The notes under the pieces: model-generated
Seen by the model: the letters and a program-made list of their open reading frames with translations, nothing else
What the model was told of the DNA's origin: nothing
Database searches by the model: none
NCBI GenBank assembly: GCA_947497065.1
Contig: CANMEQ010000004.1
Span: forward strand, 124,001 to 188,000
Direction of reading: 5' to 3'
Origin: an uncultured Paracoccaceae bacterium
GTDB lineage: Bacteria; Pseudomonadota; Alphaproteobacteria; Rhodobacterales; Rhodobacteraceae
Length of the DNA stretch: 64,000 nt
Position numbers and translations under genes: made by a program
Shown here: positions 1-8,388 of the stretch, piece after piece
How positions within the stretch are numbered: position 1 is the stretch's first letter
Layout: each line of letters opens with the position of its first letter

Positions 1-1885
1 TCAAAAAGGGAAATTGCCGCTACTGCGCCCGCCAGTGCGAGAGGCTCGTGATGCCGCAATGCAGATTGATGCATCAACGCGAAAATCACTTGAGTTGACG
101 CATGGGACCGCTGGCGCACGATCTGGGTCGCTTCTGTCTACAATTGATAGAACACAGACAGCTGGTGGCGCGCGTTTGCTTGAGCGCAGACTTTCTTCGC
201 CGTCCCGAGACTTGGAACAAATAAACGACCGACAGGATGCTGTTTCTTGGTGTTTAGATAATCCCCAAATAGCAGCACTGCTAGAAGATCGGCTGCGAGA
301 GGTTCCCGATCTAGATCGCGCGCTTTCTCGACTTTCACTTGATCGAGGCGGTCCGAGAGATATGACTGCCGTCCGCGGGGCGATTGCCCAGGCAGAACAG
401 ATCGCTGATGCGTTGCCAGATAGTTTGCCCACGGTTTTGGTCGATGCAGCGAAGAATTTAACAGGGCAGGGCGAGCTGTTGGATTTGCTTGATGCTGCAC
501 TTGTGGCCGAACCCCCAATGCTGGCCCGTGATGGAGGGTTCATCGCTTCGGGCTACGATAGCGATCTAGATGAGTTCCGGTCACTTCGTGACGAAGGCCG
601 ATCTGTAATTGCACAGATGCAAACGAGATACGCGGAACTGGCAGATGTCACCGCGCTCAAAATCAAACACAACAATGTATTGGGTTATTTTGTCGAGGTT
701 ACCGCGACGCATTCGGAAAAAATGCTCTCGTCTCCGCTTTCAGACACCTTCATACACCGGCAGACCACCGCAAATCAGGTTAGGTTCACAACGGTTGAAC
801 TCTCAGAGCTTGAAACGAGAATCTTGAATGCTGGTGGTCAGTGCCTAGAAATCGAGAAAAGGCTCTATTCCAGCTTAAAGGATGCAATTCTTGCGCAGGC
901 AGCGCAGCTTTTCACCCTCGCTCGCGGGCTGGCAGAATTTGATCTATGTGCCGCGCTTGCACGCCTAGCCCGCGAAGAAAATTGGGTGCGCCCGAACATG
1001 ACAACTGGTCGAGAGTTTTCCATTTCCGGCGGCCGCCACCCAGTTGTCGAAGCTGCGCTACGGCCCAGCGGGACATCTTTTGTAGCGAATGATTGTGACC
1101 TAAGCGCAGATTCGATTTGGCTGCTAACGGGCCCCAACATGGCCGGTAAGTCCACATATCTGCGGCAGAATGCATTGATTGCGATCCTTGCACAAATGGG
1201 GGGGTTTGTACCCGCGACGGAAGCAAAAATCGGTATAGTTAGTCAGGTTTTTAGTCGAGTCGGCGCCTCAGATGATCTCAGTAAGGGCCAATCGACGTTC
1301 ATGGTCGAGATGGTTGAGACCGCTGCTATCCTAAACCAAGCTGACGACCGCGCGCTCGTTATCCTTGATGAGATTGGACGCGGAACAGCAACCTATGATG
1401 GTCTATCCATCGCTTGGGCGACCCTGGAGCATTTGCATGACGTAAATCGATGCCGTGCACTGTTTGCGACGCACTACCATGAAATGACCCAGCTTTCAGA
1501 AAAGCTCGACACGGTGGCCAACGCGACGGTCACGGTAAAAGAGTGGGAAGGCGACGTAATTTTCCTGCATGAGGTCACACGTGGAACAGCCGATCGGTCT
1601 TACGGCGTTCAGGTCGCTCGGTTAGCCGGCCTTCCGCCTATGGTCGTTGATCGAGCTAAAGTTGTTTTGGAAGCCTTGGAGAAAGGCGAACGCGAAGGAA
1701 AACAAAAGGCGGTAATTGATGATCTACCTCTCTTCAGCGCCGCGCCAACGCCTCCACCGCAAACAAAAACCGCGCCATCCGAAGTGGAGGCGCGGCTAAA
1801 GAATGTTTTGCCAGACGATCTTTCGCCCAAAGCAGCTCTTGATTTAGTTTATGAACTGCGAGGTATGGTTAGCTCTTCGGAGTAG
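1..1885 (+). CDS. mutS: DNA mismatch repair protein MutS (5' end outside window)
   Basis: This is the C-terminal two thirds (about 627 residues) of MutS, the ATPase that recognises mismatches and recruits MutL. The frame is open from base 2, and the start lies upstream of the window. The visible part begins near the core/lever junction (residues reading MQIDASTRKSLEL). It continues through the clamp to the ATPase, with Walker A GPNMAGKST near base 1,130 and Walker B followed by the signature loop (DEIGRGTATYDG) near base 1,370. The helix-turn-helix (SYGVQVARLAGLP) is near base 1,600. The last 17 bases overlap the 3' end of the convergent grpE. The family call is certain; the N-terminal mismatch-binding domain cannot be judged here. 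Confidence 0.97.
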   Translation, partial: QKGKLPLLRPPVREARDAAMQIDASTRKSLELTHGTAGARSGSLLSTIDRTQTAGGARLLERRLSSPSRDLEQINDRQDAVSWCLDNPQIAALLEDRLREVPDLDRALSRLSLDRGGPRDMTAVRGAIAQAEQIADALPDSLPTVLVDAAKNLTGQGELLDLLDAALVAEPPMLARDGGFIASGYDSDLDEFRSLRDEGRSVIAQMQTRYAELADVTALKIKHNNVLGYFVEVTATHSEKMLSSPLSDTFIHRQTTANQVRFTTVELSELETRILNAGGQCLEIEKRLYSSLKDAILAQAAQLFTLARGLAEFDLCAALARLAREENWVRPNMTTGREFSISGGRHPVVEAALRPSGTSFVANDCDLSADSIWLLTGPNMAGKSTYLRQNALIAILAQMGGFVPATEAKIGIVSQVFSRVGASDDLSKGQSTFMVEMVETAAILNQADDRALVILDEIGRGTATYDGLSIAWATLEHLHDVNRCRALFATHYHEMTQLSEKLDTVANATVTVKEWEGDVIFLHEVTRGTADRSYGVQVARLAGLPPMVVDRAKVVLEALEKGEREGKQKAVIDDLPLFSAAPTPPPQTKTAPSEVEARLKNVLPDDLSPKAALDLVYELRGMVSSSE

Positions 1886-2441
1886 AGGAAACTCCAACCT
1901 GAGCGGGACGCAAAAGCCGATCGTGGAGCATAAAGCCAGTGGCAGCAACTTGGATGATGTCACCAGCCGTTGTGCCTGGCACGGGTGCTTCAAACATTGC
2001 TTCGTGTTGCTGCGGGTCGAACTTATCGCCGACTTCAGGAACGATCGGGTCGATACCATGTTTCTTAAATACGCCAATCAGCTCGCGCATTGTCAGCTCA
2101 ACGCCCTCCAAAAGGGCCTTATCGCCTTCTTTTCCGTCTTCTTTCTGGCTTTTTAGGGCACGTTCAAGATTGTCGTACACTGGAAGCAGATCGCGGGCGA
2201 GGCGTGAACCGCCATAGTTTTCCGCTTCGCGGCGATCGCGATCCGCACGTTTGCGGGTGTTCTCGACATCCGCAAGTGCGCGCATGTACCCATCTTTGAG
2301 CTCTGCGATCTCAGTCTTCAGCGCGACGATATCGTCACCTTCTGCAACCATCTCATCGAGCGTCATTTCATCTTCTGGGCCAAGATCAGTCTCGGCCATG
2401 ATGTCATCCAAAAATTGGTCGTTGTCTTTGTTATCAGCCAT
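1869..2441 (-). CDS. grpE: Nucleotide exchange factor GrpE
   Basis: GrpE (190 residues) releases ADP from DnaK in the Hsp70 cycle and acts as a cytoplasmic homodimer. The N-terminus is acidic and low in complexity. A long heptad-rich helix follows (about residues 35-90, ending ENTRKRADRDRREAENYG), then the C-terminal beta domain with the family signature around VGDKFDPQQHEAM. The gene is 13 bases downstream of hrcA on the same strand, the classical hrcA-grpE pair, so both probably share one promoter. Its stop lies inside the 3' end of mutS, giving a 17-base tail-to-tail overlap. Confidence 0.96.
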   Translation of the reverse strand: MADNKDNDQFLDDIMAETDLGPEDEMTLDEMVAEGDDIVALKTEIAELKDGYMRALADVENTRKRADRDRREAENYGGSRLARDLLPVYDNLERALKSQKEDGKEGDKALLEGVELTMRELIGVFKKHGIDPIVPEVGDKFDPQQHEAMFEAPVPGTTAGDIIQVAATGFMLHDRLLRPAQVGVSSTPKS

Positions 2442-2454
2442 TGCCTAGCATTCC

Positions 2455-3516
2455 CTATCCGCGGTCCGAAATCAGTTTCCCGACCAGTTGCGCGGTGTAA
2501 TCCACGATGGGCACGATGCGCCCGTAATTTAGACGTGTCGGACCAATCACCCCGACCGCGCCCACAATCTTTCGATCAGCGTTCATATAAGGGGAAACCA
2601 CCAAAGAGGAACCCGAAAGTGAGAAAAGTTTGTTCTCAGAGCCAATGAAAATTCGAACGCCGTCGCCAGTTTCCGTCAAATCAAGGAATTCTGCGATATC
2701 ACGTTTGCGTTCGAGGTCATCAAACAGGTTTCGAATACGATCAAGATCATCCTGATCGTTATCTGTGAGAAGATTTCCGCGGCCCCGTACAATCAGACGT
2801 TCGGTTGATTCGCCTTTATTTTCCCAAATCGCGGCACCCGATTCCACGAGCTCACGAGCAAGCGTGTCAATTTCCTGACGTCGCGTTTTCATTTCTCGAG
2901 AAATCGCAGATCCCAGCTCGGAAATCGTGCGGCCCTCCGCAAGCGTATTGATGAAATTGGCCGCCTCACGCATGGATGAGGGTGTCTGGCCGGGCGGAGG
3001 CGTAAAAACACGATTTTCAACATGACCGTCTGCGAAGACAAGCACGACCAAGGCCCGATCCGCAGCAAGGCTAACAAATTCGATGTGTTTTATCGCTGCT
3101 TCATGCTTCGGCGTCAGAACAAGACTGGCGCCCTGCGTTACCCCAGATAGGGCAGACCCGACACGATCTAACAGAGTACCCACACTGTCGTCGTTTCCAC
3201 CCATCGTTTGATCAATCTTAGCACGATCCGATCCGTCCAAATCACCGACTTCAAGAAATCCATCAACAAACATCCGAAGACCTTGTTGCGTTGGGATGCG
3301 ACCGGCACTGACATGGGGGCTGTCGAGCAATCCGAAATGTTCGAGATCCTGCATCACATTTCGAATGGTAGCTGCGCTGACTTGCTCGGATAAGCTGCGC
3401 GTGAGGGTGCGGGATCCAACGGGTGAACCAGTATCCAGATACCCTTCTACAACACGTCGAAAAACTTCACGTGATCGCGCGTTCAGATCATCAAGATTAG
3501 GCGGTTGATCGGACAT
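2455..3516 (-). CDS. hrcA: Heat-inducible transcription repressor HrcA
   Basis: HrcA (353 residues) is the winged-helix repressor of chaperone genes and classically binds the CIRCE element. The N-terminal wHTH (about residues 10-80, with VGSRTLTRSLSEQVSAATIRN) is clear. A GAF-like dimerisation and GroEL-sensing region follows, ending in the characteristic VGVIGPTRLNYGRIVPIVDYTAQL. The length fits the family. It is the first gene of the hrcA-grpE operon and is divergent from rph. I found no canonical CIRCE (TTAGCACTC-N9-GAGTGCTAA) in front of it; a different inverted repeat with the same 9-base spacing lies there instead. Confidence 0.96.
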   Translation of the reverse strand: MSDQPPNLDDLNARSREVFRRVVEGYLDTGSPVGSRTLTRSLSEQVSAATIRNVMQDLEHFGLLDSPHVSAGRIPTQQGLRMFVDGFLEVGDLDGSDRAKIDQTMGGNDDSVGTLLDRVGSALSGVTQGASLVLTPKHEAAIKHIEFVSLAADRALVVLVFADGHVENRVFTPPPGQTPSSMREAANFINTLAEGRTISELGSAISREMKTRRQEIDTLARELVESGAAIWENKGESTERLIVRGRGNLLTDNDQDDLDRIRNLFDDLERKRDIAEFLDLTETGDGVRIFIGSENKLFSLSGSSLVVSPYMNADRKIVGAVGVIGPTRLNYGRIVPIVDYTAQLVGKLISDRG

Positions 3517-3540
3517 CTCGTATTCCTACTCAGCGTTCGC

Positions 3541-3569
3541 ATTTATGACCTTGAACGTCGAAAGGTCAA
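3541..3569 (-). promoter_or_regulatory. Putative hrcA promoter containing a 7-9-7 inverted repeat
   Basis: In the hrcA/rph divergent gap, TGACCTT (3546-3552) and AAGGTCA (3562-3568) form a perfect 7-bp inverted repeat with a 9-base spacer. On the minus strand a good -35-like TTGACC (3569-3564) lies 17 bases from a weak -10-like ATAAAT (3546-3541), so the repeat covers the promoter spacer. That placement suits an operator for hrcA-grpE. The repeat is seen directly; promoter and operator function are inference. Confidence 0.35.
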
Positions 3570-3630
3570 TCGGGGTTGGAATTATAGGGCAGGGGGCGTA
3601 TCGGGTGTTAAACGGAAAAAGGATTAAAAT

Positions 3631-4338
3631 ATGCGCCCCTCTGGACGTCAGATTGATGAAATGCGGAATATTTCGATTGAAACCAATGTTACCCGCCACG
3701 CCGAAGGGTCATGTTTGATCAAATGTGGGGATACCCATGTTCTGTGTACAGCATCAATCGACGAGCGTGTCCCATCTTTCATGAAAAACTCTGGCCTTGG
3801 CTGGGTGACTGCGGAGTACGGAATGTTACCTCGAGCAACAAACACTCGGATGCGCCGTGAAGCGAAAAATGGTCAGAGCGGTCGGACACAAGAAATTCAG
3901 CGTCTCATCGGGCGATCATTGCGGGCCGGTGTTGATCGTGTCGCGCTTGGCGAACGGCAGATTGTTGTTGATTGTGATGTGATCCAGGCGGACGGGGGAA
4001 CACGTTGTGCATCTATAACTGGTGGTTGGGTTGCGTTGAAATTGGCCGTTCAAAAATTGATGAAAGCGGGGGACGTCATCACAGACCCATTGGCGGTACC
4101 TGTGTCCGCCGTTTCCTGCGGCGTTTATGCGGGGCAATCTGTTCTTGATCTCGACTACCCGGAAGATTCCGAGGCGGGCGTTGACGGTAACTTCGTCATG
4201 TCGGGGCAAAAGCTTATTGAGGTGCAAATGTCTGCTGAAGGATCAACCTTCAGTCGCGACCAAATGAACGCGATGATGGAGCTTGCGGACAAAGGCGTTG
4301 CAGAATTGGCGGCAGCGCAGCTGGCGGCCGTAAGCTGA
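3631..4338 (+). CDS. rph: Ribonuclease PH
   Basis: RNase PH (235 residues) is the phosphorolytic 3'-exoribonuclease that trims tRNA 3' ends, usually as a hexamer. The protein begins [19 protein letters not shown] and carries the typical [14 protein letters not shown] and Arg-rich [23 protein letters not shown] stretches. The phosphate-binding region [15 protein letters not shown] is also present. It is a full-length single RNase PH fold. Its stop and the next start share one base (TGATG), so rph and rdgB are translationally coupled. It reads away from hrcA. Confidence 0.97.
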   Translation: MRPSGRQIDEMRNISIETNVTRHAEGSCLIKCGDTHVLCTASIDERVPSFMKNSGLGWVTAEYGMLPRATNTRMRREAKNGQSGRTQEIQRLIGRSLRAGVDRVALGERQIVVDCDVIQADGGTRCASITGGWVALKLAVQKLMKAGDVITDPLAVPVSAVSCGVYAGQSVLDLDYPEDSEAGVDGNFVMSGQKLIEVQMSAEGSTFSRDQMNAMMELADKGVAELAAAQLAAVS

Positions 4339-4946
4339 TGCGTAAGTTCGATGGAAACGCTCTGTTAATCGCGACGCACAACCGTGGGAAGCTGGAGGAG
4401 ATCGCGGATTTGCTTTCTCCATTCGGTGTAAACGTTTCGTCAAATGCCGATCATGGCCTTCCTGAACCTGAAGAAACTGAAACAACGTTCGCCGGTAATG
4501 CCCGGATCAAGGCACATGCGGCTGTGAAGGCAACTGGATTACCGGCATTATCTGATGACAGCGGCATCACAATTGATGGTCTGGATGGTGCACCAGGTGT
4601 TTATACTGCTGATTGGGCAGAAACACCAAACGGCCGCGACTTTGAAATGGCGATGAGACGCGCATGGTCGGAATTAGAGAAACGGAATGCTATTACCCCC
4701 CGAACAGCGCAATTTCGTTGCTGTTTGGTTTTGGCGTGGCCTGATGGTCATGATGAGGTGTTTGAAGGCGTCATGCCTGGTCAGCTCGTTTGGCCAATGC
4801 GGGGCGATCAAGGTCATGGCTATGATCCAATATTTCAACCTGATGGCTACGATATTACCTTTGGGGAAATGGATCGTTGGGAGAAAAACAAGATTAGCCA
4901 TCGCGCCGATGCTTTTCGCAAATTGATTGACGGTTGTTTTGCCTGA
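4338..4946 (+). CDS. rdgB: RdgB/HAM1 family dITP/XTP pyrophosphatase
   Basis: This 202-residue enzyme hydrolyses dITP, ITP and XTP to monophosphates and keeps deaminated purines out of DNA and RNA. The substrate-binding N-terminus (LLIATHNRGKLEEI), the metal/catalytic block (LSDDSGITIDGLDGAPGVYTADWA) and the C-terminal FGEMDRWEKNKISHRADAF stretch are all present. It starts inside the rph stop codon and its last 20 bases overlap the proposed start of hemW. The rph-rdgB-hemW order is common in alphaproteobacteria. Confidence 0.95.
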   Translation: MRKFDGNALLIATHNRGKLEEIADLLSPFGVNVSSNADHGLPEPEETETTFAGNARIKAHAAVKATGLPALSDDSGITIDGLDGAPGVYTADWAETPNGRDFEMAMRRAWSELEKRNAITPRTAQFRCCLVLAWPDGHDEVFEGVMPGQLVWPMRGDQGHGYDPIFQPDGYDITFGEMDRWEKNKISHRADAFRKLIDGCFA

Positions 4947-6075
4947 AGGTGGCTTCGGAATTTACCTACATTGGCCATTTTGCCAGGCAAAATGTCCGTA
5001 TTGTGACTTCAATTCTCACGTCATTTCCAACGTAGACGACACGGTATGGGCCGACGCGTTTGTCTCGGAACTAGATCGTATGGCCGATCTAACAGGGGGC
5101 AGGGTCTTGAACTCCGTATTCTTTGGGGGAGGAACACCGAGTTTAATGGCGGTGTCGACCGTCGAGAAAATTATGGATCGGATCGGTTCACACTGGCGTT
5201 TGGCGAATGATCTTGAAGTAACACTGGAAGCCAATCCCACCTCAACCGAAGCTTCTCGCTTTAAGGGCTACAGAGCAGCAGGTGTGAATAGGGTCTCTGT
5301 CGGTGTGCAGGCACTAAACGACGCGGACCTAAAAGCGCTCGGCAGGCTCCATTCTGTCGATGAAGCGCTCGTCGCTGTCGAATTGGCCCGATCGACATTC
5401 GATCGGGTTAGCTTTGATTTGATTTATGCACGTCAAAACCAATCTATTGACAGTTGGAGCGAAGAGCTAAAACGTGCGATCTCCTTTGATCCTGATCATC
5501 TGTCATTATATCAGTTAACCATTGAAGACGGGACAGCGTTCGGTGACCGTTTCAAACGCGGTCTACTGCGCGGGTTGCCAGATGAAGATCTCGGCGCAGA
5601 CCTCTGGGATGTCACACAAGCTCTCTGTGCAGCTGCAGATTTGCCAGCCTATGAAGTCTCTAACCACGCAAAACTCGGGCAGGAAAGCCGGCACAATCAA
5701 ATCTATTGGGGATCAGGAGATTGGGTTGGGATCGGGCCGGGAGCGCACGGAAGACTTACGCTTGATGGATTAAGACACGAAACAGTAGGCGCGAAGATGC
5801 CTGCTGCTTGGTTGGAAAGGGTCAAAACCTTAGGAAATGGGGATGTATTGTTTAACCCTCTTACGTCCGAAGATAGTCTAGAAGAACGTCTACTCATGGG
5901 GCTTCGGATGACATCAGGTATAGAGATGCCGGAGAGTTGGATTTCGGTAAAATCAAATATAATCAATGAGTTACATAGTATCGGGCTACTGAAATGTGAG
6001 ACCAATGCATTGTTGGTGACCGAAGCGGGCCGGCCAGTCCTCAATTCAGTGATTCAAAAGCTATTGGTGAGTTAG
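4927..6075 (+). CDS. hemW: Radical SAM heme chaperone HemW (oxygen-independent coproporphyrinogen oxidase-like)
   Basis: HemW (382 residues) is a radical SAM protein that binds heme and helps insert it into respiratory enzymes. It resembles HemN but normally lacks coproporphyrinogen oxidase activity. The [4Fe-4S] ligands are in the HemW-type CQAKCPYC motif near residues 19-26, after IYLHWPFC. SAM-binding FFGGGTPSLM and the C-terminal HemN region follow. The proposed start is TTG at 4927, inside rdgB, with no clear ribosome binding site; TTG at 4939 is an alternative. The 3' end overlaps the convergent parB stop by 4 bases. Confidence 0.93.
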   Translation: MTVVLPEGGFGIYLHWPFCQAKCPYCDFNSHVISNVDDTVWADAFVSELDRMADLTGGRVLNSVFFGGGTPSLMAVSTVEKIMDRIGSHWRLANDLEVTLEANPTSTEASRFKGYRAAGVNRVSVGVQALNDADLKALGRLHSVDEALVAVELARSTFDRVSFDLIYARQNQSIDSWSEELKRAISFDPDHLSLYQLTIEDGTAFGDRFKRGLLRGLPDEDLGADLWDVTQALCAAADLPAYEVSNHAKLGQESRHNQIYWGSGDWVGIGPGAHGRLTLDGLRHETVGAKMPAAWLERVKTLGNGDVLFNPLTSEDSLEERLLMGLRMTSGIEMPESWISVKSNIINELHSIGLLKCETNALLVTEAGRPVLNSVIQKLLVS

Positions 6076-6962
6076 CCACCAGAAAGTAGACGAAGCAAAT
6101 CATCGAGCTGGTCCAAGTCTCGATAGTTCAAAACAAGCTGCCCATTCTCTTTTCCAGCATTGTGATTGACGCTTACTTTCATTCCCAACTGCGCAGATAG
6201 ATCATTCTCAACCTGAACCGTATCTGCATCTTTTACAGCTCCAGTTACTTGAGCGTTACGTTTCCTGGTTTGTTTGTCTGTCTTTGCCAGCTTTTCTGCT
6301 TCGCGGACAGACAACCCCTTTTTAACAATTTCAGCGGCAAGCAGTGCAGCATCAGGGTGCCCTACAAGTGTTCTTGCATGACCTGCAGTAAGACGCCCAT
6401 CTTCCAAAAGAGCTTGAACAGTACTAGGCAACGAAAGCAGACGTACTGAATTTGCAATATGGCTTCGGCTTTTACCCAAAGCCTTCCCCATTTCTTCCTG
6501 CGTACGGCCAAACTTTTCCATCAGCTGCTTGTAGCCTGCGGCCTCATCAATCGCATTCAAGTCTGATCGCTGAATATTCTCAATGATCGCGACTTCTAGA
6601 ACCTCAACATCAGAAAAATCACGAATGATTACAGGAACTTCGTGCAGTTTTGCACGCTGTGAAGCGCGCCAACGCCGCTCCCCGGCAACAATCTCATACT
6701 CACCATTGGAACTTGTTTTCCGCCGGACAATTAGAGGCTGTATGACACCCTTTTCAGCAATAGATGCTGTTAAATCGTCCATCGCCTGATCATCAAATGT
6801 CCTGCGGGGTTGGTCTGGGTTCGGAAAAATCTTTTCAATGGCGATAAGACGTTCTGAAGATGTAGAACTACGCGAATTTTCGACGTCTTGGGGAGCAACA
6901 TCAGACATTAGTGCGGATAGGCCACGGCCTAAGCCTCGTGGTGATGACTTTGGATTATTCAT
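6072..6962 (-). CDS. parB: Chromosome partitioning protein ParB
   Basis: ParB (296 residues) is the CTP-dependent clamp that loads at parS and spreads to build the partition complex. It begins with the typical basic N-terminus (RGLGRGLSALM, which activates ParA ATPase). The ParB/CTPase domain follows (PDQPRRTF, then GERRWRA near residues 94-100). Next is the helix-turn-helix that reads parS (TQEEMGKALGKSRSHIANSVRLL), and a C-terminal dimerisation domain. It lies 18 bases downstream of parA at the end of the leftward operon. Two parS sites are 1.4 and 3.3 kb upstream. Its stop overlaps that of hemW. Confidence 0.98.
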   Translation of the reverse strand: MNNPKSSPRGLGRGLSALMSDVAPQDVENSRSSTSSERLIAIEKIFPNPDQPRRTFDDQAMDDLTASIAEKGVIQPLIVRRKTSSNGEYEIVAGERRWRASQRAKLHEVPVIIRDFSDVEVLEVAIIENIQRSDLNAIDEAAGYKQLMEKFGRTQEEMGKALGKSRSHIANSVRLLSLPSTVQALLEDGRLTAGHARTLVGHPDAALLAAEIVKKGLSVREAEKLAKTDKQTRKRNAQVTGAVKDADTVQVENDLSAQLGMKVSVNHNAGKENGQLVLNYRDLDQLDDLLRLLSGG

Positions 6963-6980
6963 AGCGCTCTCCGGTTAGTC

Positions 6981-7781
6981 CTAATTGGATGAGTGGCGTG
7001 CGGAGATTTCTTCCGCCAATGCTTGGTATGCTTTCGCACCCTTTGAGTCTGGATCATAGTCAATAACTGAGAGGGCAAAAGAAGGTGCTTCACTTAAACG
7101 AACATTTCGTGGGATCACTGTTTCAAATACCATGTCGCCCAAATTGTCTCTCGCGTCAGCTTCGACCTGCTGGGACAAGTTATTTCGACTGTCATACATC
7201 GTAAGTACGATGCCTTCTATTCTCAACTTAGGGTTCGCGGTCTGTCGGACCTCACGAATAGTCAACATAAGTTGGGATAGTCCTTCTAGTGCAAAAAATT
7301 CGCTCTGAAGCGGGACAATAACAGAATCCGAGGCAATCATTGCATTCACTGTCAATATGTTGAGTGAAGGCGGGCAATCTATCAGGATGTAGTCTAGATT
7401 TAGCGTATCTATGTCAGGCTGGCGCAAAGCATCGTGAAGCATGAAGCTTCGCTTTTCTTTAGACATTAAATTGATATCCGCCGAACTTAGATCGGTTGTA
7501 GCGGGAACGATGAAGAGGTTATCAACCTTTGTCTCCTGCACCGCTTCCGTTGGCGATACTTCACCTGTAAGGAGGTCGTAAGTGGTCAAATCACGCATTT
7601 CAGATTCGACACCTAATCCGGTAGACGCATTCCCTTGTGGATCAAGATCGACAAGTAGGACCCGTGCTCCAGATTTTGCTATTGCAGCGCACAAGTTAAT
7701 CGATGTCGTGGTCTTGCCGACGCCACCTTTTTGGTTGGCAATGGAAATTATTTTGGGAGCTGTGGATCGGCTAACATTCAC
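6981..7781 (-). CDS. parA: Chromosome partitioning ATPase ParA (Soj)
   Basis: ParA (266 residues) is the deviant-Walker ATPase that binds DNA non-specifically and moves ParB-parS complexes toward the poles. The deviant Walker A (KGGVGKTT, residues 18-25) and the Walker A' region (LLVDLDPQGNASTGLG) are intact, and the YILIDCPPSL motif is present. It sits between rsmG (11-base overlap at its start) and parB. The conserved alphaproteobacterial order mnmE-mnmG-rsmG-parA-parB places it close to the replication origin. Confidence 0.98.
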   Translation of the reverse strand: MNVSRSTAPKIISIANQKGGVGKTTTSINLCAAIAKSGARVLLVDLDPQGNASTGLGVESEMRDLTTYDLLTGEVSPTEAVQETKVDNLFIVPATTDLSSADINLMSKEKRSFMLHDALRQPDIDTLNLDYILIDCPPSLNILTVNAMIASDSVIVPLQSEFFALEGLSQLMLTIREVRQTANPKLRIEGIVLTMYDSRNNLSQQVEADARDNLGDMVFETVIPRNVRLSEAPSFALSVIDYDPDSKGAKAYQALAEEISARHSSN

Positions 7782-8388
7782 GATTCTTGATCCTCGACAC
7801 TTCTAATATTCGCGCATCAACTTGTGTAGCACTTCTATGCGCTTTGCAATCAAACACCCATTCCAACTCAGCCTGATCTAACTCTTCTTGGTAGGTTTTC
7901 CCTTTTGGAAACAAGCAAACCCCACTCGATAGGAGTAACTTTTGGGAGAACCTTAATAGTTCGGTCAGAGGCGCCAATGCGCGCGCAGAAAGCACATCTG
8001 CTTTCTCAATGTCTTGGTTTTCAATCCGGCCGTTCAAAACGGTAACATTTAAATCAAGCTCTCTACGTACTGCGTTCAGAAACAAGCACTTTCTCTGATC
8101 GCTTTCAATCAAGGTTACGGGACGGCGCTCACTATCAAGGATTGAAACGACGAGACCGGGAAGGCCTCCTCCGCTTCCTATATCTGTCCAGCGGGCCCAT
8201 TCGCTAGGCGCATACGAGTATAATTGCGCACTATCTGTTATGTGACGCTCCCATATGTTCTGAATGCTCCCGTTCGAGATAAGATTAATTGACTTTGTCC
8301 ACTTCTCGAGAAGTCGGGAGTATGTCTCTAGTTTCTCAAATGTTTCACGTGAAACAGAAATGTCATCGATCAAACGCACTGTGTTCAT
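7771..8388 (-). CDS. rsmG: 16S rRNA (guanine527-N7)-methyltransferase RsmG (GidB)
   Basis: RsmG (205 residues) methylates N7 of G527 in 16S rRNA with SAM; its loss is known to give low-level streptomycin resistance. The Rossmann methyltransferase fold is visible, with the SAM loop [18 protein letters not shown] and the downstream [13 protein letters not shown] motif. The start overlaps the mnmG stop by 4 bases and the end overlaps parA by 11. A full parS site lies in the early coding sequence and is read as the residues VSRET, so codons here are constrained twice. Confidence 0.97.
   Translation of the reverse strand: MNTVRLIDDISVSRETFEKLETYSRLLEKWTKSINLISNGSIQNIWERHITDSAQLYSYAPSEWARWTDIGSGGGLPGLVVSILDSERRPVTLIESDQRKCLFLNAVRRELDLNVTVLNGRIENQDIEKADVLSARALAPLTELLRFSQKLLLSSGVCLFPKGKTYQEELDQAELEWVFDCKAHRSATQVDARILEVSRIKNREC
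8341..8356. other. parS centromere site 1 (inside rsmG)
   Basis: TGTTTCACGTGAAACA is a perfect 16-bp palindrome that matches the parS consensus bound by chromosomal ParB proteins. It lies in the first codons of rsmG, about 1.4 kb from parB. Its position in coding DNA beside the parAB operon is typical for this family. Confidence 0.95.

Noticed and set aside
3517-3630. Classical CIRCE operator before hrcA
   Set aside because: No TTAGCACTC or GAGTGCTAA arms are present, only the unrelated 7-9-7 repeat reported above.
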